Below, piece after piece: positions 30,040 to 39,197 of a stretch of DNA of 64,000 nt. The translations under genes were made by a program, and so were the position numbers. Under the pieces are notes generated by a model. The model did not search any database and was not told where the DNA came from. It saw only the letters and a list, made by a program, of their open reading frames with translations. Each line of letters begins with the position of its first letter. The stretch's first letter is position 1. Source of the stretch: Mesorhizobium atlanticum (GTDB taxonomy: Bacteria; Pseudomonadota; Alphaproteobacteria; Rhizobiales; Rhizobiaceae); assembly GCF_003289965.1 (NCBI RefSeq), contig NZ_QMBQ01000004.1:558001-622000 (forward strand), in the 5' to 3' direction.

Positions 30040-32355
30040 TCAGCTGGCTGTCCTTTTGCCGGCGATATGCAACTCCGCCGCAAATGGCCATGTGACGCTC
30101 GACATCGTCTCGATGCCCGACGCGCTGAGCGCGGCGCCGAAGAGGAAGCCCTGCACGAAGTCCGGCTTGACCAGATGGACCAGCGTCTTCAGTTGCTCGA
30201 AGGTCTCGACGCCTTCGATGGTGACGGAAAGGCCCAGCGTCCGGGACAGGCCGACAATGCCCTTCAGAAGGTCGAGCGACTGCCGGTTCTGGTTCAAATC
30301 GACCAGGAAGGAGCGATCGATCTTGATCTTGTCGAGCGGCAGCTTGTGGAGATAGCTCAGGCTGGAATAACCGGTGCCGAAGTCATCGAGCGCAATGCGG
30401 ACGCCAAGCGTCTTCATCTCTTCGATCAGCTCGCGTGTCAGCGATTTGTCGTCGAGCAAAGCGGTCTCCGTGACCTCGATTTCGAGCCGGTGCGGCGCAA
30501 GGCCTGACGCCGCCAGCGCGTCGCGAACCTTCTGCACGACGTCGCGGTTGCGGAAATCCTTGGCCGAGAGGTTGATCGAAACGCTGGTCTGCGCCGGCCA
30601 TTTGGCGCATTCCGCGCAGGCCGCCTGCAACACGAAGGTGCTGATCTCGGAGATAATGCCCATTTCCTCGGCTAATGGGATGAAGACGCTCGGCGAAATC
30701 GGGCCGAGATCCGGATGATCCCAGCGGCAGAGCGCCTCGCAGTTGGCGATGCGCATCGTGCTTACCGACACGATCGGTTGGTAGACGACGCGCAATTCCT
30801 TGGCTTGCACGGCGCTGCGCAGATCGGCTTTCATCACCTGGCGATTGCGGAAGGCGGCATCCATGGCCGCCTCGAACAGCCGCCAGCTGTTCTTGCCGAG
30901 CTCCTTGGCCTTGTAGAGCGCAAGGTCGGCCTTGACGATCATGGCGTCCGCATCGGTGTCCTTGACCTTGGACAGCACCGCACCGCCGCTGGCCTGAATG
31001 CGCAGCCCGTGGCCGGCGACGTCCACTTCGCCCTGCAGGTCGGCGAAAATCTCGTCGAGCAAGGTGCTGAGATGGCTCTCGTCCTCGACCCGGTCGAAGA
31101 AGACCATGAACTCGTCGCCGCCAAAGCGGCTGACGGTTATGCCCGGTCCCGCGATCGCCGCGAGGCGCTCGGCCACGGCGTAAATCAGCCCGTCGCCGAC
31201 CGGGTGACCGAGCGTGTCGTTGACGCTCTTGAAGTCGTCGAGATCCAGCACCGCGAGGCCGCAGAGCCGGTCCTGATCGCCGGAGGCCATCGCTTCGCCG
31301 ACCAGCTCGTGGAAATAGGCGCGGTTCGGCAGGCCGGTCAAATTGTCGTAACGCGCCATGAAGCGGATCTTTTCCTCCGCCTCGACGCGCGCCGTCACGT
31401 CCTCGAAGGTGATGACGCCCAGTTCCTGGCTGCCCTCGCGGGCGGAGAATTCGTAATGCTGGCCGTTGGCGAGGGAAACGAGCACCTTGCGATCGCGGCC
31501 CTCGCGCAAGGCGCGCGTCAGCTGCACTTCGATGTAGCGGCAATCTTTCGGCGCCAGCATACCGCCAGCGACGCCGCGCATCAGAAGGCCGTGGATCGAG
31601 CGCCCGAGCATTGCCTCGGCGGATTTCAGCGACATCAGGTGAGCGGCCTCGGCATTGGCGACGACCACCTTCCCGTCCGCGTCGAGCATGACAAGGCCAT
31701 GCGACATCGTATTGAGCGCCCGATCGAACCTTTGCGCCAACTCCTTGGCCTGCCTGTGACCTATGACAGCCGAGAACAGAACGTTGCGGACATGGTCGGC
31801 GCTGCTGATGGTGACGATTGTCGTCGGAATGATCATCAGCCCGAGGACGAAGTCGGGGAGGTCCAGGCGCAGGAAGAGCGCAAGTGCCGCCGGCCCAATC
31901 AGGGTCACGGAAAAAATCTGCACCATGCGCCTGGATCCGTAGCTTCGGCCGACAACCGTGAGCAGGGTGGTCAACGCCAATGACACGGACGCCAGTTCGG
32001 CAAAGTCATCGGGACGCAGGTAGATTGACACGAAACACAGTGACCCCAATGCGAGGCCCTGCGCACTGCCTTTGAAAATGTAACTGCGTTCCCACGCCTC
32101 TGCCTTTTCGACAGTGGGTATGGTGCCGCCTCCCCTGAGGAAGCTACGGATGCTGAAGTAACGCCAGAGGCTGACCGACAACAGAAGGAAGGCGAAGCCA
32201 AGATACAGCGGATCTTGCGTCCGCAGGTAGATCATTAATCCGAGGATCCAGTAGCATACGCCGCCGACCACCAGCATGTAGGCGTTGTCGGACAACGCCC
32301 GCACGAACTGGATATAAACATCCGCCGGGATGTTCTCGGTCTTTGTTCTACCCAT
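30040..32355 (-). CDS. Membrane GGDEF-EAL protein with PAS domain (c-di-GMP turnover)
   Basis: A 771-residue protein. About five N-terminal transmembrane helices (residues 20-190), a PAS domain (about 205-325), GGDEF with an intact SRFGGDEFMVFF (about 405-416), then EAL with NCEALCRWDHPDLG, a DDFGTGYSSLSYL loop and KIKIDRSF. Both catalytic signatures look intact, so synthesis and hydrolysis of cyclic di-GMP are possible; which dominates cannot be read. Start ATG 32355. Monocistronic. It probably senses a membrane or redox signal. Confidence 0.94.
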   Translation of the reverse strand: MGRTKTENIPADVYIQFVRALSDNAYMLVVGGVCYWILGLMIYLRTQDPLYLGFAFLLLSVSLWRYFSIRSFLRGGGTIPTVEKAEAWERSYIFKGSAQGLALGSLCFVSIYLRPDDFAELASVSLALTTLLTVVGRSYGSRRMVQIFSVTLIGPAALALFLRLDLPDFVLGLMIIPTTIVTISSADHVRNVLFSAVIGHRQAKELAQRFDRALNTMSHGLVMLDADGKVVVANAEAAHLMSLKSAEAMLGRSIHGLLMRGVAGGMLAPKDCRYIEVQLTRALREGRDRKVLVSLANGQHYEFSAREGSQELGVITFEDVTARVEAEEKIRFMARYDNLTGLPNRAYFHELVGEAMASGDQDRLCGLAVLDLDDFKSVNDTLGHPVGDGLIYAVAERLAAIAGPGITVSRFGGDEFMVFFDRVEDESHLSTLLDEIFADLQGEVDVAGHGLRIQASGGAVLSKVKDTDADAMIVKADLALYKAKELGKNSWRLFEAAMDAAFRNRQVMKADLRSAVQAKELRVVYQPIVSVSTMRIANCEALCRWDHPDLGPISPSVFIPLAEEMGIISEISTFVLQAACAECAKWPAQTSVSINLSAKDFRNRDVVQKVRDALAASGLAPHRLEIEVTETALLDDKSLTRELIEEMKTLGVRIALDDFGTGYSSLSYLHKLPLDKIKIDRSFLVDLNQNRQSLDLLKGIVGLSRTLGLSVTIEGVETFEQLKTLVHLVKPDFVQGFLFGAALSASGIETMSSVTWPFAAELHIAGKRTAS

Positions 32356-32503
32356 GCCGTTGGCCCAACGCTACGCCTTGTCATGCCACACCCGCCTTAA
32401 GAAAGGCTTAGAACGGCGCTGCATGCCGGTTGCAGAGGGTTGAGACCCGTGGGACAGACAAGGGAATTCAGGGGTTCCAGGCGCCATCAACGCGCCGGCG
32501 CGA

Positions 32504-35500
32504 TCACTCCGCCGCCCGAAGCGATGGCTCCGCGGGGGCTTGATTCAAACGCTCGATCAGCCGCGAGCGCTCGCTTGCCGCTTTTATGGCGCTGGCCTGC
32601 CGGACATGGCCGTAGCCGCGGATCAGCGCCGGCACGGAGGCCAGGGCCGTCGCGGCCTCCACCCTGCCCGGCGCCAGCGCGCCGGCGATAAGGTCGAGAT
32701 CGGCCTCATACTCTCTCAACGCCTGCCGCTCCATGCGCCGCTCGGCCGTGTAGCCGAAAAGGTCCAACGCGGTTCCGCGCAGGCCCTTCATCGCCGCCAG
32801 CAGCCGAAAGCCCTTCATCATCCACGGGCCGAAGCTCGATTTCCTTGGGCTACCGTCATTGCCGCGGCGGCCGAGGATCGGCGGCGCGAGGTGGAATTCG
32901 AGTTTCTCGTAGCTCTGGAACTGCTTGGCGAGGTCGGCGGCGAAAGTGCCATCGGTGTAGAGCCGCGCCACCTCATACTCATCCTTGATCGCCATCAGCT
33001 TGAAGAGATTCCTGGCGACGGCCTCGGTCACCGCGGTCGAGCCCGGCACGGCCTTGGCTTCAACGGCGCGCAACGTCGCCACGCGGTCGGCGTAGCGCCT
33101 GGCATAGGCGGCGTTCTGGTAAGCGGTGAGGAAGGCGACGCGGCGGGCGATGACATCATCCAGCGTCTCGGCTGGTTTTGACGCCGGCTTGCCGGTTTGG
33201 GCGACCAGGCCATGCACGAAATCAGGCTGATGCGCGGCACGACGGCCCCAGCGGAAAGCGGCGATATTCATCGCCACCGCTTCGCCGTTCAATTCTATCG
33301 CCTTTTCAACGGCTTGCGCCGAAAGCGGCAGGCCGCCATGCTGGAAGGCGAAGCCAAGCATGAACATGTTGGCGCCGAGCGAATTGCCGAACAGGGCGGT
33401 CGCCGTGCGGGTGGCGTCGAAGAAATGCGCCTTGTCGTCGCCGGCAGCCGCCCGGATCGCCTTCTTCAGCCGCTCGACCGGCAGCGAGAAGTCGGCGGAG
33501 CGGGTGAATTCGCCGGGCATGATCTCGGCGGTGTTGGCGAGGAAGATCGTGTGGCCCTCGCGCACCGCGCCCAGCACCTTCTTGGCGCCGGAGACGACGA
33601 GATCGCAACCGAGAACAAGGTCGGCCTTGCCGGCCGAAACGCGAATGGCGTGGATGTCCTCGGGCGTCGGGGCGATGCGGACATGGGTGAAGACCGAACC
33701 GCCCTTCTGGGCGAGGCCTGCCATGTCGATCATGCCGCAACCCTTGCCTTCCAGATGCGCGGCCATGCCGAGCACCGCGCCGACGGTGACGACGCCGGTG
33801 CCGCCGACGCCGTCGATGATCGCCGCCCAGCCCTGGTTGCCCATGCGGAATTCGGCCGGCGCCGGCACTCCGTCCAGCGGATCGGCCCTGCCGGCAATGC
33901 CTTCGGCCTTCCTGATCTTGCCGCCATGCACAGTGACGAAAGACGGGCAGAAACCGTTGAGACAGGAGAAATCCTTGTTGCAGCTCGACTGGTCGATCCG
34001 GCGCTTGCGGCCGAATTCGGTCTCGACCGGCTGGATCGAGACGCAGTTCGACTGCACGCCGCAATCGCCGCAGCCTTCGCAGACCAGCTCGTTGATGAAG
34101 GCGCGCTTGTCCGGATCGGGGAAGGTGCCGCGCTTGCGGCGACGGCGCTTTTCGGCGGCGCAGGTCTGATCGTAGAGCAGCACCGAAACGCCCTTCACGT
34201 CGCGCAATTCGCGCTGGACGAGATCGAGATCGTCGCGGTGGTGGATGGTTGTGCCGGCCGGGAAATCGGCCTTGCCGGCATATTTGCCGGGCTCGTCGGT
34301 GACGACGGCGATGCGGTCGACGCCCTCGGCGCGCACCTGCCTCGCGATCATGTCGACGGTCAGGCCACCTTCATGCGGCTGGCCGCCGGTCATCGCTACG
34401 GCATCGTTGTAGAGGATCTTGTAGGTGATGTTGGCTTCGGAGGACAGCGCGAAGCGGATCGCCAGCGCACCGGAATGGTTGTAGGTGCCGTCGCCGAGAT
34501 TCTGGAAGATATGGTCGCGCCTGGAGAACGGCGCCTGGCCGACCCATTGCGCGCCCTCGCCGCCCATGGCGGTGAAGCCGACGGTGTTCCTGTCCATCCA
34601 CAGCGCCATGAAATGGCAGCCGATGCCGGCAGCGGCCAGCGAGCCGTCCGGCACCTTGGTCGAGGAATTGTGCGGGCAACCCGAGCAGAAGAAGGGCGTG
34701 CGCGAGCCGATATCGAGTGTGTCGGCGAGCATCGCCTGGAACTGGCGCAGCTTCGCCACCCGCGCGGCAATCTCTTCCGACGGGCCGATGGTGCGCAGGA
34801 TCCGTTCGCCGAGCGCGATCGCGATCTCGTTCGGATCGAGCGCGCCCTTGGCCGGAAACAGCCAGTCGCCGCGCTCGTCCTTCTTGCCGACGATCACCGG
34901 CTGCGTGGCGGTGCCATAGAGGTTCTCGCGCAGTTGCACCTCGATCAGCGAGCGCTTCTCCTCGACGACGACGATGGTGTCGAGGCCGCGGGCGAACTCG
35001 GCAATGTGCTGGAAATCGAGCGGCCATGGGCAACCGACCTTGAACAGGCGGATGCCGATCCGGTTGGCGGCCGCCTCGTCGATGCCGATATCCTCCAGCG
35101 CCTGGCGGACGTCGAGATAGCTCTTGCCGATGGTGATAACGCCGAGCTTGGGATTGCGGCCGCCGGAATAGACGACGCAGTTCAGCCCGTTGGCGTGGAT
35201 GAAGGCGGATGCGGCGGCGCGCTTATACTCGTGCAGCCGCTCTTCCTGGCCGAGCATGTCGATCTCGTGGCGGATGTTCAGGCCGCCCGGCGGCATGTCG
35301 AATTCGGGAATGACGATGCCCAGACGCTCGATCGAGGCGTCGACCGAAGCCGTCGATTCGATGTTGTCCTTGACGCATTTGATCGCCGCCCAGGTACCGG
35401 CGAAGCGAGACATGGCAAAGCCGTAGAGGCCGTAGTCGATGATCTCCTGGACGCCGGCCGGGTTGAGGATCGGCACCATGGTGTCGACGAACAGGAACTC

Positions 35501-35977
35501 GGTGGCATGCGCGTTGGTCGAGGATTCGGCCATGTGGTCGTCGCCCATCAGGGCAAGCACGCCGCCATGCTTCGAGGAACCGGCAAGATTGGCGTGGCGG
35601 AAGACGTCGCCGGACCGGTCGACCCCCGGCCCTTTGCCGTACCAGACCGAGAAGACGCCGTCATGCGTGCCTTCGCCCAGCAATTCGGTCTGCTGCGAAC
35701 CCCAGCAAGCGGTGGCGGCGAGCTCCTCGTTAAGGCCGGGCTGGAAGACGATGTCGGCTTGCTCAAGCTGCTTCTTCGCCCGCCACAACTGCATGTCGAG
35801 GCCGCCCAAGGGCGAGCCGCGGTAGCCGGAAACGAAGCCCGCGGTGTTGAGGCCGACGCGGCGATCGCGCTCGCGCTGCATCAGAAGCATGCGCACGACG
35901 GCCTGCGCGCCGGACAGAAAGACGCGCTCCTTGCCAAGGTCGAACTTGTCGTCGAGCGCGACGTCGTGCAGCGTCAT
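32504..35977 (-). CDS. Indolepyruvate ferredoxin oxidoreductase family protein (fused)
   Basis: A 1157-residue fused 2-oxoacid:ferredoxin oxidoreductase. The N-terminal pyrimidine-type domain starts with FVSGYRGSPLGGLDMQL. A ThDP-binding part has FFCSGCPHNSSTKVP and MGGEGAQWVGQAPF. A cysteine cluster follows at about 634 (CEGCGDCGVQSNC). The gamma-like domain has IIDGVGGTGVVTVGAVLGMA and a basic C-terminus. It oxidatively decarboxylates aryl pyruvates to acyl-CoA in aromatic or branched amino acid breakdown. Start ATG 35977. Stands alone. Confidence 0.92.
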   Translation of the reverse strand: MTLHDVALDDKFDLGKERVFLSGAQAVVRMLLMQRERDRRVGLNTAGFVSGYRGSPLGGLDMQLWRAKKQLEQADIVFQPGLNEELAATACWGSQQTELLGEGTHDGVFSVWYGKGPGVDRSGDVFRHANLAGSSKHGGVLALMGDDHMAESSTNAHATEFLFVDTMVPILNPAGVQEIIDYGLYGFAMSRFAGTWAAIKCVKDNIESTASVDASIERLGIVIPEFDMPPGGLNIRHEIDMLGQEERLHEYKRAAASAFIHANGLNCVVYSGGRNPKLGVITIGKSYLDVRQALEDIGIDEAAANRIGIRLFKVGCPWPLDFQHIAEFARGLDTIVVVEEKRSLIEVQLRENLYGTATQPVIVGKKDERGDWLFPAKGALDPNEIAIALGERILRTIGPSEEIAARVAKLRQFQAMLADTLDIGSRTPFFCSGCPHNSSTKVPDGSLAAAGIGCHFMALWMDRNTVGFTAMGGEGAQWVGQAPFSRRDHIFQNLGDGTYNHSGALAIRFALSSEANITYKILYNDAVAMTGGQPHEGGLTVDMIARQVRAEGVDRIAVVTDEPGKYAGKADFPAGTTIHHRDDLDLVQRELRDVKGVSVLLYDQTCAAEKRRRRKRGTFPDPDKRAFINELVCEGCGDCGVQSNCVSIQPVETEFGRKRRIDQSSCNKDFSCLNGFCPSFVTVHGGKIRKAEGIAGRADPLDGVPAPAEFRMGNQGWAAIIDGVGGTGVVTVGAVLGMAAHLEGKGCGMIDMAGLAQKGGSVFTHVRIAPTPEDIHAIRVSAGKADLVLGCDLVVSGAKKVLGAVREGHTIFLANTAEIMPGEFTRSADFSLPVERLKKAIRAAAGDDKAHFFDATRTATALFGNSLGANMFMLGFAFQHGGLPLSAQAVEKAIELNGEAVAMNIAAFRWGRRAAHQPDFVHGLVAQTGKPASKPAETLDDVIARRVAFLTAYQNAAYARRYADRVATLRAVEAKAVPGSTAVTEAVARNLFKLMAIKDEYEVARLYTDGTFAADLAKQFQSYEKLEFHLAPPILGRRGNDGSPRKSSFGPWMMKGFRLLAAMKGLRGTALDLFGYTAERRMERQALREYEADLDLIAGALAPGRVEAATALASVPALIRGYGHVRQASAIKAASERSRLIERLNQAPAEPSLRAAE

Positions 35978-36174
35978 CAGGCAAATTCCTCTGCGGCGGC
36001 GCTTACCAAAAAGCGGCCAACGTCGGAGTGGGACGCCGCAGTCTTTCGTCCCTTGGCGGTGAGGTCAAACAAAATCGCCGGGGCCAGATAACACGCAACA
36101 AACGGTCTGGCGAGTGCCCGGCGGCGCATGCAAGATCATGCTAACCGCTTTGTGAGGAACAAAAATTTCGTGGC

Positions 36175-36705
36175 TCAGGTCGCTTTCGAACAATCCGGCT
36201 TCTGAGCATCGGGCAGCTTGCCGTCAGGGTGGCCGGCAAGGTCCGGGTTGAGCTCGTATTTCGGACCGATCACCAGGGGCCGGTCCGGCAGCATCGTCTG
36301 GTCCTCGGAAGAGGTCATTGTGGTGTCGATGCTCTGCAGCAACGTGCCGTTGGAATCCTGGATGCGGATCGAGACGGAATAAGGCTTGTCCTTGACCACG
36401 CAGGTGAGCGGCGGGCTGGTGAGGGTGATGTGGGGCAGCTTCGGCCAGATCTTCTGGTTGACGATGAGCGGGTCGCCCCCGGCCGGATTCTGGAAGCTCA
36501 CCACCGCAACCTGGCCGTCGACCATCGGCCGCAGCGGCTTCAGCGTGATGACATAGGTGGCGATGGCCAGCCGGTAGTTGAACTCGAACAGTTTTCCCGA
36601 GATGGCAAAGAGCTGGTCCTTGCCGGAGTCGCGGCAGGCGCCGAGCGCGACAGCGGCGACCAGGGCGGCACCGACCAGGGCCGAACGCGAAAATTTCCTA
36701 AGCAT
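36175..36705 (-). CDS. Predicted lipoprotein of unknown function
   Basis: A 176-residue protein with a basic start (MLRKFSRS), a hydrophobic core and lipobox LGAC at about 23. The rest (FEFNYRLAIATYVITLKPLR, QNPAGGDPLIVNQKIWPKLP) is probably a beta-sandwich. Its start overlaps the CGNR gene's stop by eight bases, so the two are co-transcribed. No family recognised. Confidence 0.75.
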   Translation of the reverse strand: MLRKFSRSALVGAALVAAVALGACRDSGKDQLFAISGKLFEFNYRLAIATYVITLKPLRPMVDGQVAVVSFQNPAGGDPLIVNQKIWPKLPHITLTSPPLTCVVKDKPYSVSIRIQDSNGTLLQSIDTTMTSSEDQTMLPDRPLVIGPKYELNPDLAGHPDGKLPDAQKPDCSKAT

Positions 36706-37306
36706 TGGGAACCTCCCTGGCCGCCGTACGGCGGCGGTAGTAGCGGTTTGCCTTCTGGCGATTGCCGCAAACGGCCATGTCGCACCACAAGCGGCTGGCG
36801 TTGCGGCTGCGGTCGACGAACAGCCAGCTGCAGTTGGGACATATCCTCAGCCTCGCCACCGTTTCGTCGCGCAGCAGCGACAGCGCCGAAACGGCCAAAG
36901 CCGCCTCGAAGGCAATCGGCGTCTGCGGGTCGCCGAAGGGCTGGCCCGGCGTTCCGATCTCGGTCGCGCTACTGGACAGCCCGCTGGCGCAGGCCATGAG
37001 GAAATCCGGCAGGTGGCTGGTCGCCACCGCGCCATTCGATACGGCATGGCGAAACAGACGATCGGTCGCTTCGCGGATCGAGATGACGGTTGGTTTGATC
37101 TCGCCCGGCTCCGGTGCCCGTAGCCGCCGGCCGCCGAGCTCGGCGGCGCGAAAGCCGCTTGCCGCCTCGGCGAAACGGGCGATCTCGGCCGGATCCTCGA
37201 AGCGGTCGAAGGACTTTTGCGGATCGTTGCGCAGGACCACGGTGTTCGCCGTATCGAGCGCAAGAATGCCGCCGGTGAAGCGGTGCGGGGTCCAAGAAAC
37301 CGTCAT
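36698..37306 (-). CDS. CGNR zinc-finger protein with ABATE domain (putative regulator)
   Basis: A 202-residue protein. The N-terminal ABATE stretch contains GGILALDTANTV. The C-terminal zinc finger has Cys pairs in ICPNCSWLFVDRSRNASRLW and CDMAVCGNRQKANRYYRR, the CGNR signature. Members are thought to be stress- or ligand-responsive transcription factors. Start ATG 37306. It precedes the lipoprotein gene and is divergent from the LivH-like permease. Confidence 0.9.
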   Translation of the reverse strand: MTVSWTPHRFTGGILALDTANTVVLRNDPQKSFDRFEDPAEIARFAEAASGFRAAELGGRRLRAPEPGEIKPTVISIREATDRLFRHAVSNGAVATSHLPDFLMACASGLSSSATEIGTPGQPFGDPQTPIAFEAALAVSALSLLRDETVARLRICPNCSWLFVDRSRNASRLWCDMAVCGNRQKANRYYRRRTAAREVPNA

Positions 37307-37387
37307 AGCAGAAATCTAACCTATAAAACGCATTTGACAAGTTAGATTCCCGGTGCAAGTTTTCGAGCAGGTCGGATAATCCGGCCC

Positions 37388-37434
37388 GCGCATGACCCCA
37401 AAAATCGGAACGATTTTGGGAAAGGGTCATGCGC
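37388..37434. repeat. Palindromic repeat next to the LivH-like gene
   Basis: GCGCATGACCC (37388-37398) pairs with GGGTCATGCGC (37424-37434), an 11-bp perfect stem, with an inner CCAAAAATCG / CGATTTTGG arm. The element extends right into AAAATGCTACAGCGTCCTTT, a string I associate with dispersed Rhizobiales repeats. It ends within about 65 bases of the permease ATG, leaving little room for a promoter outside it. Confidence 0.82.
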
Positions 37435-37499
37435 AAAATCAAAATGCTACAGCGTCCTTTGCGCACCGCACGGGCGCGCGGCGCTGTAGGGGATGCCGC

Positions 37500-38405
37500 A
37501 TGCTCTATTTCTTCCAGCAGGTGCTGAACGGGCTGCATTCAGGCGCGCTCTACGCGCTGCTCGCCTTCGGTTACGTGCTGACCAACGGCATCCTGCACCG
37601 CACCAACCTGGCTTACGGCGCCCTGTTCGCCTTCTGCGGCCAGACGATGATCCTGACCGCCGCCTTCGGCTATCAGGCGCTGTGGCTGACGCTCGCCGCA
37701 GCGGTGGCGCTTGGCGTGGCCGCGGGCCTGCTCTACGCCGTGCTGATCAGCCACATCCTGTCACGCAGCGTGTTCGAGAGGCTCGCCGACCGCTCGCCCA
37801 ACGCTATCGTGGTGACGACGCTCGGCATCCTGATTTTCCTGTCGGAGGCCAGCCGCATCGCCGCCGACACGCATGATCTCTGGCTGCCGCCGATGCTCGC
37901 CGATCCGGTCATTTTCGCCGAGGGTGAAGGGTTCAAGGTCACGCTTACCGTCATTCAGCTGCTCGACTGCGCGGGTGTCGTCGCGCTGGTGGCGCTGGCG
38001 GCCTGGCTGTTTTCGCATTCTCGCTTCGGCCGCGCCTGGCGCGCCGTCTCCGACGACCCGAAAGCAGCGGCGATGTGCGGGGTCGATGTGCGCGCGGTGT
38101 TCCGCCGCGCCGTGCTGTTCGGCGGCTTCTGCGCGGCCCTGGCCGGCGTGCTTGCCGGCCTCTACTACGGCAATGTCTCCTTCGGCACCGGGCTGGTCTA
38201 CGGCCTGAAGATCCTGTTTGTGACGGCGGTCGGCGGCTACCTGTCGCCGCTTCGGGCTGCCCTTGGCGCCGCGGCCTTCGGCATGGCCGAATCGCTTTGG
38301 GCCGGCTACTTCCCGCTCGAATGGCGCGACGCCTGGATCTATCTCTTCCTCGTCGCCATGCTGGTGCTGATCGGCGCCGGGCGCGACCAGGCCAAGATCG
38401 CCTGA
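37500..38405 (+). CDS. Branched-chain amino acid/urea-type ABC permease (LivH-like), orphan
   Basis: A 301-residue inner-membrane permease with about eight hydrophobic segments. NGLHSGALYALLAFGYVLTN near the N-terminus is the LivH/UrtB hallmark, and RAVSDDPKAAAMCGVDV is the conserved cytoplasmic loop. Start ATG 37500 with AGGGGAT upstream. No LivM, ATPases or binding protein are nearby, so partners must be encoded elsewhere or it is a relic. Neighbours are a palindromic repeat and TRAP genes. Confidence 0.85.
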   Translation: MLYFFQQVLNGLHSGALYALLAFGYVLTNGILHRTNLAYGALFAFCGQTMILTAAFGYQALWLTLAAAVALGVAAGLLYAVLISHILSRSVFERLADRSPNAIVVTTLGILIFLSEASRIAADTHDLWLPPMLADPVIFAEGEGFKVTLTVIQLLDCAGVVALVALAAWLFSHSRFGRAWRAVSDDPKAAAMCGVDVRAVFRRAVLFGGFCAALAGVLAGLYYGNVSFGTGLVYGLKILFVTAVGGYLSPLRAALGAAAFGMAESLWAGYFPLEWRDAWIYLFLVAMLVLIGAGRDQAKIA

Positions 38406-38591
38406 GCATCCCAGACTTTGGTTGCATGACGTCCCGTCAAGCGGCGGCATTGCGGCATTGTCCGGTGCGCCGATCTGTTCGGCGCGGCTTTGCCATGTTG
38501 ACCTGCCGGACCACGCACTGCATACCGTTGGGCCAGGCGACGCGACACCGGAGGGGGAATCGGGCGCGCCGCATTGTCAGGGAGGATATGC

Positions 38592-39197
38592 ATGGCAGGG
38601 CTTCTCGCTCTTTCCAGGACGATCGACCGCATCAACGAGTTCATCGGCCGCTGGGTGTCATGGCTGATCCTGCTCGCGATCCTCGTGAGCGCCGGCAATG
38701 CCGTCATCCGCAAGGTGTTCGACATCTCCTCCAATGCCTGGCTCGAGCTGCAATGGTATCTGTTCGGCGCCGCCTTCATGCTGGCCGCGGCCTACACGCT
38801 CAAGCAGAACGACCATATCCGCATCGACATCGTGTACGGCATGTTCTCGCGGCGCGTGCAGCACTGGATCGACCTGCTCGGCCACCTGCTCTTCCTCATG
38901 CCTTTCGTCGTGCTGATGGTGATCTATTTCGTGCCCTATGTGTCGCTGTCCTTCCACAGCGGCGAGATGTCGACCAATGCCGGCGGGCTGATCGTCTGGC
39001 CGGCCAAGGCCATCCTGCTCGTCGGCTTCTTCCTGCTGGCCCTGCAGGGCGTTTCCGAGATCATTAAGAAGATCGCCATCATGCGCGGCGACATGGACGA
39101 TCCCACTCCCTTCATATCGGCGCATGAGCAGGCCAGGCTCGAGGCGGAGGCGCTGGCCGAGGAAGCCAAAGCCATCGCGGGCGAGGTCCGCCCATGA
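38592..39197 (+). CDS. TRAP transporter small permease (DctQ family)
   Basis: A 201-residue protein with four hydrophobic segments. The DctQ signature is visible in WLELQWYLFGAAFMLAAAYTLKQNDHIRIDI, split across residues 50-80. The C-terminal 30 residues are a charged helix rich in Glu/Ala. Start ATG 38592 after GGAGG at 38581-38585. It overlaps the large permease gene by four bases (ATGA), so the two membrane subunits are made together. Confidence 0.92.
   Translation: MAGLLALSRTIDRINEFIGRWVSWLILLAILVSAGNAVIRKVFDISSNAWLELQWYLFGAAFMLAAAYTLKQNDHIRIDIVYGMFSRRVQHWIDLLGHLLFLMPFVVLMVIYFVPYVSLSFHSGEMSTNAGGLIVWPAKAILLVGFFLLALQGVSEIIKKIAIMRGDMDDPTPFISAHEQARLEAEALAEEAKAIAGEVRP

Noticed and set aside
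33197..36091. 964-codon + frame opposite the indolepyruvate oxidoreductase
   Set aside because: Residues are Ala/Arg/His-rich typical of an antisense frame in GC-rich DNA; the minus gene has clear motifs.
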